64,000 bases of DNA from Acidobacteriota bacterium. Its GTDB lineage: Bacteria > Actinomycetota > Acidimicrobiia > ATN3. Positions 1 to 9,291 of the stretch are shown here, piece after piece. Location: positions 27,205 through 91,204 of the forward strand of contig QEUQ01000016.1 of the NCBI GenBank assembly GCA_003577105.1, written 5' to 3'. How positions within the stretch are numbered: position 1 is the first letter of the stretch; each line of letters begins with the position of its first letter. Below the pieces are notes generated by a model. That model was not told the origin of the DNA. It saw nothing but the letters and a program-made list of their open reading frames with translations, and ran no database searches. The translations under genes and the position numbers were made by a program.

Positions 1-487
1 AAAAGGCGAGGTCGAAGTCGACCCCGGCCTTGAGCCCTCCTGCCTCGAGAATTGGCTTCACTACCTCGTTAGTCGTTCCCGGATATGTCGTCGATTGAAG
101 AATCACGAGCATGCCTTGATGCAACCGGCTCCCAAGATCCTCTGCTGCCTTGACGACATGGGTTAGGTCGGGATCCTTGGCGGGGGTAAACGGTGTCGAG
201 ACACAAATGACCACCGCATCGGCGTCACAGAGCACGTCAGGATCGACGGTGGGGATGAAGTTGCCCGATCCTACGGCGTCACCAAGGAGCGAGTCGCTCA
301 CATCCTCGACGTAAGAATTGCCGTCTCTCAGCATCGCTACTCTCGACTCATCCACGTCGAGTCCGAAGACCGCGAAACCTGATGCCGCGTAGGCGAGGGC
401 CAGGGGCAAGCCCACATAGCCGAGCCCGACAACAGCGATCTTCAGTTCGCGCGATTCGAGCAGACTCTCGAAGTCGTCGTTACCCAT
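1..487 (-). CDS. UDP-N-acetylhexosamine-type nucleotide-sugar dehydrogenase, 3' part cut by window edge
   Basis: Translated from the minus strand, the protein begins MGNDDFESLLESRELKIAVV and continues into a Rossmann nucleotide-binding loop GLGYVGLPLA near residue 20. A later QSTTYPGTT motif is characteristic of the UDP-GlcNAc/UDP-ManNAc dehydrogenase branch (WbpA/WecC-like) rather than of plain UDP-glucose dehydrogenases. Family enzymes oxidise C6 of a UDP-sugar to the uronic acid with two NAD+ in the cytoplasm. Only about the first 162 residues are inside the window; the catalytic cysteine region is outside. The ATG lies inside the end of the upstream epimerase gene (8-bp ATGGGTAA overlap), so the two are probably translationally coupled. 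The exact substrate is inferred, not shown. Confidence 0.85.
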   Translation of the reverse strand, partial: MGNDDFESLLESRELKIAVVGLGYVGLPLALAYAASGFAVFGLDVDESRVAMLRDGNSYVEDVSDSLLGDAVGSGNFIPTVDPDVLCDADAVVICVSTPFTPAKDPDLTHVVKAAEDLGSRLHQGMLVILQSTTYPGTTNEVVKPILEAGGLKAGVDFDLAF

Positions 488-1448
488 GGGTCTCCCTCCA
501 CCAGGCAATTGTCCTCTCAAGCCCCTCTCGCAGCCGCACTTTCGGCTCCCACTGAAGCAGTGATGATGCCCGCCCGATCTCGGGAACCCGCCGCCGGGTG
601 TCCTCGAACCCAGAACCGTAGTAGTCCTCGTAGGGGGCATAGCTGATATCAGACGAGGAACCGATCATGTCTCGAATCGTGGCGGCCAGGTCGCCAATTG
701 CGGTCTCCTCGGTCGTGCCGAGATTGATCACCCGCCCCATTGCCGCGTCTGTGATCCCGGCTGCCACCGTACCGGCGACGGTGTCATCGACGTATGTGAA
801 ACACCGGGTCTGACGTCCGTCGCCGTGAACAGTAATTGGCTCTCCGGCAATTGACTGCCGAATGAAGTTGGCGACCACGGAGCCGTACCCGCGGGGATCC
901 AAACGCGGTCCATAGGAATTGAAGTAGCGAACGATCGAGACCTCCAGGCCCTTGTCTGCGTAGGCAAGCGCAAGGTGCTCATCAAACGCCTTTGCCGTGG
1001 AGTATCCCCACCGATGAATCGTCGTGGGACCGAGCACCCTGTCGTCATCTTCCTCAAATGGCACCTTGGAGGTCTTGCCATAGACCTCGGAGGTGGAGGC
1101 GAGGAGCACCCGGACCCCATTGGCGTGACAAGACCCCAGGACTATCTCAGTGCCCCTTGTGTTAGTCAGGAGCGACGCCAGCGGCTCATCGACAATGAAC
1201 TTGACACCCACGGCGGCTGCGAGGTGAAAAACCAGTTCGGATGTCGAGACGTATTGATCGACGAGGTCTGGATCAAGAATCGAACCCTCGACGAAGTCGA
1301 TTGCACCTGCGTCAACGTGCCGGCCGATGTTGGATCGGGAACCCGTCGAGAGGTCGTCGAGGACCGTAACATCATGTCCAAGTCCAAGAAGGGCATCTAC
1401 GAGATGAGATCCGATATAGCCGGCGCCACCGGTTACAAGAGTGCGCAT
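480..1448 (-). CDS. NAD-dependent sugar epimerase/dehydratase (extended SDR)
   Basis: A 322-residue extended short-chain dehydrogenase. The N-terminal TGGAGYIGSHL is the NAD-binding glycine motif, followed by DDLSTG after beta-strand 2. The catalytic Ser and Tyr/Lys appear in STSEVYG and YSTAK. The segment around VLGPTTIHRWGYSTAKA resembles UDP-glucuronate decarboxylases and related UDP-hexose epimerases, so the product could be a UDP-pentose or a C4 epimer; the exact reaction cannot be read from the sequence. It is transcribed just upstream of the nucleotide-sugar dehydrogenase and overlaps it by 8 bp. The start ATG at 1448 leaves about 100 bp to the divergent polymerase gene, which must hold both promoters. 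Confidence 0.88.
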   Translation of the reverse strand: MRTLVTGGAGYIGSHLVDALLGLGHDVTVLDDLSTGSRSNIGRHVDAGAIDFVEGSILDPDLVDQYVSTSELVFHLAAAVGVKFIVDEPLASLLTNTRGTEIVLGSCHANGVRVLLASTSEVYGKTSKVPFEEDDDRVLGPTTIHRWGYSTAKAFDEHLALAYADKGLEVSIVRYFNSYGPRLDPRGYGSVVANFIRQSIAGEPITVHGDGRQTRCFTYVDDTVAGTVAAGITDAAMGRVINLGTTEETAIGDLAATIRDMIGSSSDISYAPYEDYYGSGFEDTRRRVPEIGRASSLLQWEPKVRLREGLERTIAWWRETHG

Positions 1449-1552
1449 GGCTCACATCCTAGGCACGTCGGCCACAAATTCCTGCGCACAGTGACCGGAA
1501 ATGGCTGGGCGATATGCTTCTGCGTCTTTGACTTCAACGGCGAGGTGAGCGC

Positions 1553-4030
1553 GTGCAATTGAGCGAGCAGATTAGAGCGATCAGGCGCTGGGCGCTGATT
1601 GTGCTGATAGTGCTTGTCGCGGTCGCGTTTGATACCGACACATTCGACGTCTTCAACCTCACCAAGTTCACAATCGTGCTCCTTGGAACGATCGTGATCA
1701 CATCGCTCTGGGTAGTCGAGTGTGTTCAGCGGAAGAAATTCCTGCGCCCCAAGACCGGAATAGAGCCCGCTCTGCTTGGACTCCTAGTTGCAACTGCTGC
1801 GGCAACAGCCTTCTCGTTTAGCAAGGTCGTTTCGCTAGTTGGCTTCTACAAGTCCTATGACGGACTGGTTTCGGTCCTCGCATTCACGCTTCTTGGCCTT
1901 TGCGCTGCCGAAGTCTTTGACAACAGGCAGCAGATCCGGCAGGCATTGGTGGGGGCGACCTTCGTTGGTGGGGGCTTCGCGGCCTTCTACGGGGTACTCC
2001 AGTACATCACCTTCGCTACAGAGGGGCGTTACAAGCTCGACTGGGAGAGCTGGGGGGCTGCGTCATTCAAGACCTCGGCAGTCTTCTCGACATATGGCAA
2101 TCCGAACCACCTCGCCGGCTACCTTGCCATGATGATCCCCCTAGCAATCGTCTTGGGCGTGATCTCGAAGAAGACCGGAGTGAAGGTGCTCTCCTGGTCT
2201 TTCGTTGTTGTCGCTTTCTTGGAGATCCTCCAAGTGCAGACCCGCGGCGCCTGGGTGGCGGTTGCCTTCATCTCGGTGGGTCTATCCGTGCTGTTCCTGC
2301 CGGAAATCAAGAAGAATCCGATTCCCTTTGTTGCAGTAGCGGTGGCGGTCCTTCTCCTGTTTGGCTTTGCAGGCCTCACTCTCCGAGGACGCGGCGACAT
2401 ATTCAAGCGGATTACATCAATCGCCGACACCCAGGAATCCTCTGGCCGACAACGCGTTCTGCTTTGGGAGGCGGGATTGCAAGCGGCCAAAGAGCGCCCC
2501 ATATTCGGCTGGGGACCCGACACCTTCCGAGTCGTTTTCCTTAGATATCAAGGCTATGAGTTCGCGGCTCGCTACGGTCCCACTCAGGTCGCGAACGGTC
2601 CTCACAACATATTCGTCTCCTGGCTCTATTCGGCAGGACTCTTCGGCTTTGCGATGTTCCTGTGGCTGCTCGCTGCCTTCTTTCGCCGGTCGATCAGCGC
2701 AATTAGCGCTTCCCTGGCAATCGAGCGTGATCCACCGAAACGTGACCGAGCCGTCATTACGTCTCGCTCTCGCGACGATCGCCTGATTCTCGGCGCCGTT
2801 GCTCTGGCGATCGTCGCCTACCTGGTAGGCGAGAGCTTCAATGTCAATCAGATCGGACTGTCATTCTCCTTCTGGGTTATGACCGGATTGGGCGGTGCGT
2901 ACTCTCTCCTCGTCAGGGACTCATTCTCCGAGTACGAGGCCGAGCGGGAGCGCATCGAAAAGAAGAAGGCCGCGAAAGAGGCGCGAGCAGCAAACAAGAA
3001 CGAGCCGGATTCGGCCGCAGCGAAGAATCCTAAGGCGGACCGGGTCTCTGCCAAGGCTCAAGGATCCAAAGGCAAGGCCAAGAGCAAATCCGGAGGGTCA
3101 AAGGGGCGGGGCGGAAGAAGTCAGAGTACCGAGAAAATGCCGGCGCGCACTTGGCTTGCTGCAGGAATTTGTTTCGCAATCTCACTTCCGCTGGCATATC
3201 TCGCAGTAATCCCGTACAGAGGCGACCGCGTCTATCGCAAGGCAGTGCCGGCGATCGAGGAGGCCAAGGGCTACGCGCAGGAGCTCCAAAAGACCCCAAA
3301 TGCCGGCGACGAGGCAATGGCCTTTGTCGCCTCCAAAGCTGAAGCGGCACTTGCGCTCGCACAGCAGTCATACAAGACCAATCCGACCGAGTCTCGCTAT
3401 CTCTTCGACGTATTCGAGATGGCTCAGCTCAAATCATTCCTGCTCAAGAGCGGTCCGCTTCAGCTGGATAACGTGAAGATCGCCGAGGGCGCCTTGATCG
3501 ATGCGCTGCGGCTGAGTCCGGAAGATGAGCGTTACTACCGCTCTCTAGGCGACCTCTATGCCTACTGGGGAGGAGGAACGGGGCCGCAGAAGCGGAGCGT
3601 CACACCACCGGATCCGTCGAAACTTCGAGACGCGGTGGAGAGACTTCATGGGGCACGCCAATACAACCCATACGACTACGAAACCGAGAGTTTGCTCATG
3701 CGTGTCGGCGAGGCTCTAGGCGATACCGCGATTCAGTCAGATGCCGGCCAGCACGGTTTCTATCTTGGCGATGCCGCACTCACGGTCAAGTTCGCCGATT
3801 TGCTCGTGGCAAACGGCGACGCACCTGGGGCAATCGCTGTGCTCGAAACGTTCATAAATCGGCACCTCAATCAGCCTGATGTCGATCGTCGCTATGGCGA
3901 ACTCGCCGGAAAGCCCCCACCGGTCGTGACGGAATCGAATCTGCCTATTCCAAAGGGTCCAGCCCCAGTTGAGCCCGGTGTGCCGGTGCCGGGACTCCCC
4001 CCTGGGCTGCGCCTTCCGGGATGGAACTGA
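1553..4030 (+). CDS. O-antigen ligase/polymerase-like membrane protein with C-terminal TPR-like domain
   Basis: An 825-residue protein with roughly a dozen hydrophobic segments in its first 450 residues. Wzy/WaaL-family landmarks are GNPNHLAGYLA, RGAW, GWGPDTF and the PHN motif in the large loop before the last helices. A strongly basic, Lys/Ala/Gly-rich linker (roughly residues 463-525) follows, then one more membrane helix (LAAGICFAISLPLAYLAV) and a helical, TPR-like C-terminal domain ending in a Pro-rich tail. Family members join or polymerise lipid-linked glycans on the outer face of the membrane. Start is GTG at 1553; no better in-frame start is visible. It heads the plus-strand glycan genes. 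Ligase versus polymerase activity is not decidable from sequence. Confidence 0.82.
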   Translation: MQLSEQIRAIRRWALIVLIVLVAVAFDTDTFDVFNLTKFTIVLLGTIVITSLWVVECVQRKKFLRPKTGIEPALLGLLVATAAATAFSFSKVVSLVGFYKSYDGLVSVLAFTLLGLCAAEVFDNRQQIRQALVGATFVGGGFAAFYGVLQYITFATEGRYKLDWESWGAASFKTSAVFSTYGNPNHLAGYLAMMIPLAIVLGVISKKTGVKVLSWSFVVVAFLEILQVQTRGAWVAVAFISVGLSVLFLPEIKKNPIPFVAVAVAVLLLFGFAGLTLRGRGDIFKRITSIADTQESSGRQRVLLWEAGLQAAKERPIFGWGPDTFRVVFLRYQGYEFAARYGPTQVANGPHNIFVSWLYSAGLFGFAMFLWLLAAFFRRSISAISASLAIERDPPKRDRAVITSRSRDDRLILGAVALAIVAYLVGESFNVNQIGLSFSFWVMTGLGGAYSLLVRDSFSEYEAERERIEKKKAAKEARAANKNEPDSAAAKNPKADRVSAKAQGSKGKAKSKSGGSKGRGGRSQSTEKMPARTWLAAGICFAISLPLAYLAVIPYRGDRVYRKAVPAIEEAKGYAQELQKTPNAGDEAMAFVASKAEAALALAQQSYKTNPTESRYLFDVFEMAQLKSFLLKSGPLQLDNVKIAEGALIDALRLSPEDERYYRSLGDLYAYWGGGTGPQKRSVTPPDPSKLRDAVERLHGARQYNPYDYETESLLMRVGEALGDTAIQSDAGQHGFYLGDAALTVKFADLLVANGDAPGAIAVLETFINRHLNQPDVDRRYGELAGKPPPVVTESNLPIPKGPAPVEPGVPVPGLPPGLRLPGWN

Positions 4031-4062
4031 GGGGCCAATCGGGCATGAAGTCAGCGCCAAAA

Positions 4063-4112
4063 CACGCCGATAGCTATCCCATACATCTCAATTGACCCGC
4101 CAAATCGGCGTG
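4063..4112. repeat. 9-bp inverted repeat in the gap before the glycosyltransferase
   Basis: CACGCCGAT (4063-4071) and ATCGGCGTG (4104-4112) are perfect inverted repeats separated by 32 nt, in the 152-bp gap between the first polymerase gene and the next glycosyltransferase. No T-run follows, so a classical intrinsic terminator is not supported; it could be a weak attenuator, an operator, or chance. Nothing else in the gap is recognisable apart from a possible -10 hexamer TAGACT at about 4136 and a GGGAGA ribosome-binding site before the TTG at 4183. Confidence 0.35.
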
Positions 4113-4182
4113 CTGCAAGTGGCGCCGCAACGGCCTAGACTGTCTCAAAGCTGAAACGAACAAATTCGGGAGATTCTGAAAC

Positions 4183-5322
4183 TTGAGCACTTACACACCC
4201 GGCGGACTGCTCCGGGTAGCGCTCCTAGGCAACACAGCAGGCACCGGCTACCTATTTGCCCGCTGCCTTCGCAACCAGGGTGCTCGCGCCGACCTCTTTC
4301 TCGCCAGTGACGAAGAAGACGCTATTCCGCCCTTTGCCCCCAACGTCCGCCCACCTGCAGGAAGCGACTGGGTGATCAGGTGGGATCCATCGGGGATGGG
4401 GGGAGCTGGCGGCATGTTTGCCAAGCGCTCCGAGAAAGCGACACTGCGAAAGCTCGCGGGCGAATACCACATGGTGCAGGCCATCGGCGCCACGGTGGTG
4501 GCAGCCCCATCTACAGAAAAGCCATATGTGCACCTGGCGCTCTCAGGAGACCTGAGGGGGCTGGGGCTCGAGGACTCGCCAAATGGCAAGGCATACAGGA
4601 AGGCGATTCAGGGCGCCGCGACGATCTTCTACATGCAGCCCGAACAGGTACGAATCCTCAACGAAATCAGTGCTGTAAAGCGCGAATTCCTGCCTTACCC
4701 GGTCCAAGTCGCCTCGGCACGCCCTGCACTAAGGCCAACGAACCCGGTCCTGCGGGTGTTTCACCCGGCAAGAGTTGACTGGGCGGAGTTCGAGAGGGAG
4801 CGGCTGCTCAAATCAGGCGACCGCTTCTACCGCGCATGCGCACGCTTCACGGCGGAGGGGGGTCAGCTCGAATTGGTCCTCGTTGACCGAGGACGCGAGT
4901 CAGAGGCTACCCGCCGCATCATCGACAAGCTTGGACTGACACATTCGACGACTTGGCTCCCTCACCTCGATCGGATGGAGCTGGCACGCCAGCTAATGGA
5001 GGCAGATGTAATCGTCGATGACTTCGATGCTCCCAGCCTCGGCATGATCGCGCTCGAGTCGATGGCTGCCGGCCGGCCAGTCCTTGGCTATGTCGATTTG
5101 GCTGCCTATGAAATCGCCTACGGAGACCAGCCACCGATCATGTGCGCGAGGACCGAAACAGAGCTATTCGCGTCCATCTGCCAGGCATGCGACCCGGCCT
5201 TCCGTGAGCAGATAGCTGCGGCGGCTCACTACTGGGTCTGGACCCATCACCGCGAGGAAGCCGTTGGCGAGAGACTCCTCGACATGTACACCAACCGGGT
5301 TCTAACCCAGGGCGCAATCTGA
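4183..5322 (+). CDS. Putative glycosyltransferase (GT4-like C-terminal half)
   Basis: A 379-residue soluble protein. The N-terminus (VALLGNTAGTGYLFARCLR) looks like the first beta-alpha unit of a GT-B fold. The C-terminal half has WLPHLDRMELARQLMEADV followed by DAPSLGMIALESMAAGRPVLG. The latter matches the nucleotide-sugar-binding region of GT4 enzymes, although the usual EX7E pair is altered: the second Glu is kept (ALES) and the first position is an Asp (FDAPS). The start is TTG at 4183 with GGGAGA about ten bases upstream. It stands between polymerase and epimerase genes, so a role in surface glycan assembly is likely. The N-terminal domain is poorly conserved, so acceptor and donor are unknown. 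Confidence 0.7.
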   Translation: MSTYTPGGLLRVALLGNTAGTGYLFARCLRNQGARADLFLASDEEDAIPPFAPNVRPPAGSDWVIRWDPSGMGGAGGMFAKRSEKATLRKLAGEYHMVQAIGATVVAAPSTEKPYVHLALSGDLRGLGLEDSPNGKAYRKAIQGAATIFYMQPEQVRILNEISAVKREFLPYPVQVASARPALRPTNPVLRVFHPARVDWAEFERERLLKSGDRFYRACARFTAEGGQLELVLVDRGRESEATRRIIDKLGLTHSTTWLPHLDRMELARQLMEADVIVDDFDAPSLGMIALESMAAGRPVLGYVDLAAYEIAYGDQPPIMCARTETELFASICQACDPAFREQIAAAAHYWVWTHHREEAVGERLLDMYTNRVLTQGAI

Positions 5323-5345
5323 CAAAGGTGGCCGAGGCAAATCCA

Positions 5346-6272
5346 ATGCGCGCCTTGGTGACCGGTGGCGCCGGTTTCATCGGCTCACACATAGCCGACG
5401 CCGTTGAAGGGCAGGGCTGGCAGGTTGTGATACTCGATGACCTCTCCACCGGGCGCGATGAGAACCTCGAGGGTAGTGGCGCAGAGCTGATCAAAGGCGA
5501 CGTCTGCGACCGCGAGGCCTGCCTCGCCGCAACCGAGGGAGTCGAAGTCGTCTTTCACCTTGCCGCAGCGAGGGCGGTCGGGCTGTCAGTCACAGATCCC
5601 GTCACATCTGACCGAGTCAACACCGGCGGAACAGTGAACTTACTCACCGCCGCGCGCGACAACGGTGTCAGGCGAGTAATCATCGCCTCGTCCTCCTCTG
5701 TCTACGGAGGCGTCGCCCCGCTCCCTACGCCTGAGGACGCCCCGCTCTACCCAAAGTCGCCCTACGCCGTCTCGAAGATGGCTTCCGAGACATACTGCCG
5801 CGTCTTCTCCGAGCTCTACGGAATCGAGACCGTGGTCCTGAGATTCTTCAACGTCTATGGGCCACGCCAGCACCCCAGGTCTCCATATGCGGCCGCAATT
5901 CCGCTCTTCGTCGAGGCGCTGCTGAAAGGAGATGCACCCACGATCCACGGCGACGGATTGCAGAGCCGGGACTTCACTTTCGTCGAAGATGTGGTCAACG
6001 CCAACCTCGCGGCCGCGAAAGTACCTGAGGCGGCCGGGCGACCGTACAACATCGCGGCAGGTCGGCAGCACACGATTCTGGATCTCATCGCGGCAATCCA
6101 ATCGGTTCTAGGAACAGAGATTGAACCCGTGCATACCGATCCGCGACCCGGCGACGTGCGAGCATCATGTGCGGACGCATCAAGAGCCGAGGAAGAACTT
6201 GGATGGCGAGCACAGGTGGGTTTTGAAGATGGGCTTCGCCGCACTATCGAGTGGCTGAGAGACCAGAACTGA
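5346..6272 (+). CDS. NAD-dependent UDP-sugar 4-epimerase (extended SDR)
   Basis: Starts MRALVTGGAGFIGSHIADAV, with the glycine-rich NAD motif, then DDLSTG, the catalytic SSSSVYGG and YAVSK. FFNVYGPRQHP is typical of UDP-GlcNAc/UDP-Glc 4-epimerases (WbpP/GalE branch). The chosen ATG at 5346 has GAGG eight bases upstream; an in-frame GTG at 5328 would add six residues and sits almost directly on the previous stop. The following glycosyltransferase starts inside its last 22 bases, which suggests one transcript. It would supply a 4-epimerised UDP-hexose(amine) for the surrounding glycosyltransferases; substrate preference is inferred only. Confidence 0.87.
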   Translation: MRALVTGGAGFIGSHIADAVEGQGWQVVILDDLSTGRDENLEGSGAELIKGDVCDREACLAATEGVEVVFHLAAARAVGLSVTDPVTSDRVNTGGTVNLLTAARDNGVRRVIIASSSSVYGGVAPLPTPEDAPLYPKSPYAVSKMASETYCRVFSELYGIETVVLRFFNVYGPRQHPRSPYAAAIPLFVEALLKGDAPTIHGDGLQSRDFTFVEDVVNANLAAAKVPEAAGRPYNIAAGRQHTILDLIAAIQSVLGTEIEPVHTDPRPGDVRASCADASRAEEELGWRAQVGFEDGLRRTIEWLRDQN

Positions 6273-7489
6273 CAGAGGCGGAGAGGCCTCCGCTCAGAGT
6301 CGTCAGGGTGATCGCGCGCCTCAACATCGGTGGGCCGGCAATTCAGGCAGCGGTCCTTACATCTGGCCTCGACACAAGGCGCTTTGAATCGACGCTGGTG
6401 ACCGGGACGGAAGATGACCGCGAGGGCAACATGCTCAGCCTCGCGTCCGGCGAAGACTTTGTCGCCGGCGTCGAACCGGTGGTGATTCCAGCTCTCGGCA
6501 GATCACCTTCGCCCCTTCGCGATGCCCTTGCATTCCTCTCGCTACTGCGCTTCATGAGAAAGCTCCGCCCAGATGTCGTCCACACCCACACCGCCAAGGC
6601 CGGAACTCTCGGACGCCTTGCGGCCTGGCTCACCGGCGTACCGGTAATTGTCCACACCTTTCACGGCAATGTCTTCTCCGGATACTTCAGTCCCGCGGTT
6701 TCGCGTCTGATCGTCACCTGGGAGCGCGCCCTTTCTCGAATTTCAACTGCGGTGATCGCCATTTCACAACGACAGGCTGACGAACTCGTCGATCTGGGCT
6801 TCGCCGAGTCAAAGATCAGGGTGATTCCCCTCGGACTGCCCCTGGGTCGTTTCAAGACGCGCTCAGCCGAAGACTGCGCCATGGCACGGCAGGCTCTAGG
6901 CATCGCACCCGACTCGGTTGCAGTCGGTTTCGTTGCGAGACTGGTCCCCGTGAAGAACCCCGAGTTGATGGTTGAGGCCGTCGCCGAGCTGGCAAAGGTG
7001 CACTCAAATGTGTGCCTTGTTGTTGCGGGTGACGGTCCGCTTCGTGAGGCGGTAGTTGAAGCAGCATCGCTCCACGGAGTCGAGCTCAAAATGCTTGGGT
7101 GGCGAAGTGATCTCGGCGAGGTCTATGGAGCTCTTGACGTTGTGGCGCTGTCCTCGCACAACGAGGGATTGCCAGTAGCGCTAATTGAAGCGATGGCTTC
7201 AGGTGTCCCCGTGGCCTCGACTGATGTTGGGGGGGTTGCCGACCTTCTTGAAAACGGCCAGATCGGCGAGCTCGCAAAAGCTGATCCGCGTTCTCTGGCG
7301 AACGCCATCGAATCAGCGATGCGCTCATCGAAGAGTCGCACTGAGCGGGCGCGCGAAAGCGTACTGAACCGATTTGGAGAGGAGCGCCTCGTCTCCGACA
7401 TTGCCAACCTGTACGAGGAATTGGCCGAGTCGAAGCACCGCCGAATCTCCCGGCGCTCACGCCGATACGCCATGGCGCAGACGGGGTGA
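6251..7489 (+). CDS. Glycosyltransferase family 4
   Basis: A 412-residue GT-B enzyme. The N-terminal domain contains RLNIGGPAIQ and the VHTHTAKAGTLGRLAA segment common to retaining GT4 hexosyl(amine)transferases. The C-terminal domain carries VGFVARLVPVKNPELMVEA and the EX7E motif in NEGLPVALIEAMASGVPVA, which contacts the nucleotide-sugar donor. It probably works on the cytoplasmic face of the membrane adding a sugar to a lipid-linked intermediate. The GTG start at 6251 lies inside the end of the epimerase gene (22-bp overlap). The stop overlaps the next polymerase start by 4 bp (GTGA), so three genes read as one coupled set. A basic C-terminal tail (HRRISRRSRRYA) may help membrane association. 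Confidence 0.88.
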   Translation: MAERPELTEAERPPLRVVRVIARLNIGGPAIQAAVLTSGLDTRRFESTLVTGTEDDREGNMLSLASGEDFVAGVEPVVIPALGRSPSPLRDALAFLSLLRFMRKLRPDVVHTHTAKAGTLGRLAAWLTGVPVIVHTFHGNVFSGYFSPAVSRLIVTWERALSRISTAVIAISQRQADELVDLGFAESKIRVIPLGLPLGRFKTRSAEDCAMARQALGIAPDSVAVGFVARLVPVKNPELMVEAVAELAKVHSNVCLVVAGDGPLREAVVEAASLHGVELKMLGWRSDLGEVYGALDVVALSSHNEGLPVALIEAMASGVPVASTDVGGVADLLENGQIGELAKADPRSLANAIESAMRSSKSRTERARESVLNRFGEERLVSDIANLYEELAESKHRRISRRSRRYAMAQTG

Positions 7490-9291
7490 GCAAGGGGTTT
7501 TCTGCCCTCAGAGACTTGACTGCCTCGCTGACCATTGCAGTGACCGTTCTCGCCACGGCACCCCAACTCAACAGTTCGTTCGGCATTCCAAAGCTGATTG
7601 CGTTCGCGGTGGGGAGTGCGGCCTCGCTCACCTTTGCCCTCATAGCGAAGCTCGGAAGCGCCGACCCAGCAAGGAGTGTGCCGAATGGCTTTCTTCGGTC
7701 GCCCTGGCCGGCCGCCTGCCTTCTGGCGCTCGCGACGGTGACTTCGACCGCGACCTCGGTTAGCTGGCGCATCAGCTTGCTCGGCCAGTACAACCGATAT
7801 GGCGGACTCATGACCCTTCTTGCCGGCATCGCGCTGCTGGCGTCGATTTCAATTGGCGGGACCACCCGCACCGCAACGACGCTGATCTTCGCAGTCGCTA
7901 TTTCAACGGCTGCTGCAGCGGCCTATGCGACGGCCCAGTCCTTTGGCATCGAACCGATCTCCTGGCGGGCATCCGATGGTACGGCTGCCTTCTCGACCTT
8001 TGGTAATTCCACATTCATGGCAGCGGCGGCCGGTATCGGTCTCGTTGCAGCCGCCTCCGCGATGCTGCTAACTCGAATCTCACTCCGCCCGCTGTGGCTC
8101 CTCGCCGCAATAGTCTTTGCCGGTGCTGCTGTGGGCACAGGGAGCAATGGGTTTGCTCTGGCCGTCTGTGGAGGCGGACTTGCCATGGCTTGGTGTGTGA
8201 GGAGAGCCCTTGGCCCCTGGCCTCTCCGAATCGCGCTTGTCGCGGGAGCGGTTCTTGCCGCCATCTCAATCATTGGCCTTATCGCCCCTTCGGTGCCGGG
8301 TCCGGCCGGCGCGGCGGGAAGCGCAATTCGCGAGAGCATGGGACCCCGCTCGGAATATTGGGGCGCCGGAGCACGAGCCTTTCTGGCGCGCCCAATCACC
8401 GGCTGGGGCCCGGACACCTTTGCTCAGGTCTTCCCCCGCTACCGCAGTGCTGCACACGCGGCAAATTCCGCGCGACTCACAGACGAGATTCACAGCGTTC
8501 CGCTGGAGCGCTTCACCGAATCGGGGCTCCTCGCCGGAGTGGCATTTCTCGCGCTTGTTGCCCAGGGACTGGCGGCCGGGCTCAGGCCGCCCCAAGACAG
8601 ACGCAACTCGATCTTGCTGGCGGGTGGAGCAGGGATTCTCGCGGCGTACTTCGCGCAGTGCCTCGTCAGCATCGACACTCCCGCTCTCGCGGTTTTCATG
8701 TGGGGAGGTCTGGGGGTGATTCAATGCGTACGCGCGGCACCCGAAGAGTCACGGACTGATTCCACTCGGCTGCCTTCGAGAAGATGGGCTCTCAAGATAT
8801 TCGCAGTGCTCTCGGCCATCGCGACAGTTGCCGCTTTGATAGTAGCGGTACGACTGTGGGGCGCAGACAGGGCATTCGCCGAAGCTCTTAGGTCCTCCGC
8901 CCCGTCATCGAGCGAGAGGTCTCGCTTTGAAAGTGCAATTGCGCTCAACCCGTGGGAAGCCCGATATCGCACCGCCTGGGGAGTCGCCTTGGCGGAAGCT
9001 ACAACGCTAGATCCAAGCCTTCGCAAAGAAGCCATTGAGGTGGCCGAGTCCGCAGCCGAGCTTGAACCAGGGAATCCATACAACGCATTCAGGCTCGGTC
9101 AGCTCTATGAGCAGCTCGCCGAGTCTGCGCCGGCGTCAAGCCTCGCCTGGACAGAGGACATCACGACGGCCATCGCCTGGTACGAAAGAACGCTTGAGCT
9201 GAATCCCGGTGATCCTCAAACAGAGCAAGCACTCTGCGAAGCGAGGGAGAAGCTCGCCGGTCGGGCCGGAGGCTGCGGAGGCTCCCCTTAG
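7486..9291 (+). CDS. Second O-antigen ligase/polymerase-like protein with TPR tail
   Basis: A 601-residue membrane protein with about eleven hydrophobic segments, then TPR-like helices (YRTAWGVALAEA, NPYNAFRLGQLYEQLAE, AIAWYERTLELNPGDPQTEQ). It shares GNSTFMAAAA, GWGPDTF and a loop His (DEIHS) with the polymerase encoded at 1553-4030, so the two are diverged members of one Wzy_C/TPR architecture. This one lacks the long basic linker. GTG start overlaps the upstream glycosyltransferase by 4 bp. Its stop TAG shares bases 9288-9291 (TTAG) with the stop of convergent cofH, inside a 33-bp direct repeat. Likely role: linking or polymerising glycan units outside the membrane. Confidence 0.8.
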   Translation: MSKGFSALRDLTASLTIAVTVLATAPQLNSSFGIPKLIAFAVGSAASLTFALIAKLGSADPARSVPNGFLRSPWPAACLLALATVTSTATSVSWRISLLGQYNRYGGLMTLLAGIALLASISIGGTTRTATTLIFAVAISTAAAAAYATAQSFGIEPISWRASDGTAAFSTFGNSTFMAAAAGIGLVAAASAMLLTRISLRPLWLLAAIVFAGAAVGTGSNGFALAVCGGGLAMAWCVRRALGPWPLRIALVAGAVLAAISIIGLIAPSVPGPAGAAGSAIRESMGPRSEYWGAGARAFLARPITGWGPDTFAQVFPRYRSAAHAANSARLTDEIHSVPLERFTESGLLAGVAFLALVAQGLAAGLRPPQDRRNSILLAGGAGILAAYFAQCLVSIDTPALAVFMWGGLGVIQCVRAAPEESRTDSTRLPSRRWALKIFAVLSAIATVAALIVAVRLWGADRAFAEALRSSAPSSSERSRFESAIALNPWEARYRTAWGVALAEATTLDPSLRKEAIEVAESAAELEPGNPYNAFRLGQLYEQLAESAPASSLAWTEDITTAIAWYERTLELNPGDPQTEQALCEAREKLAGRAGGCGGSP

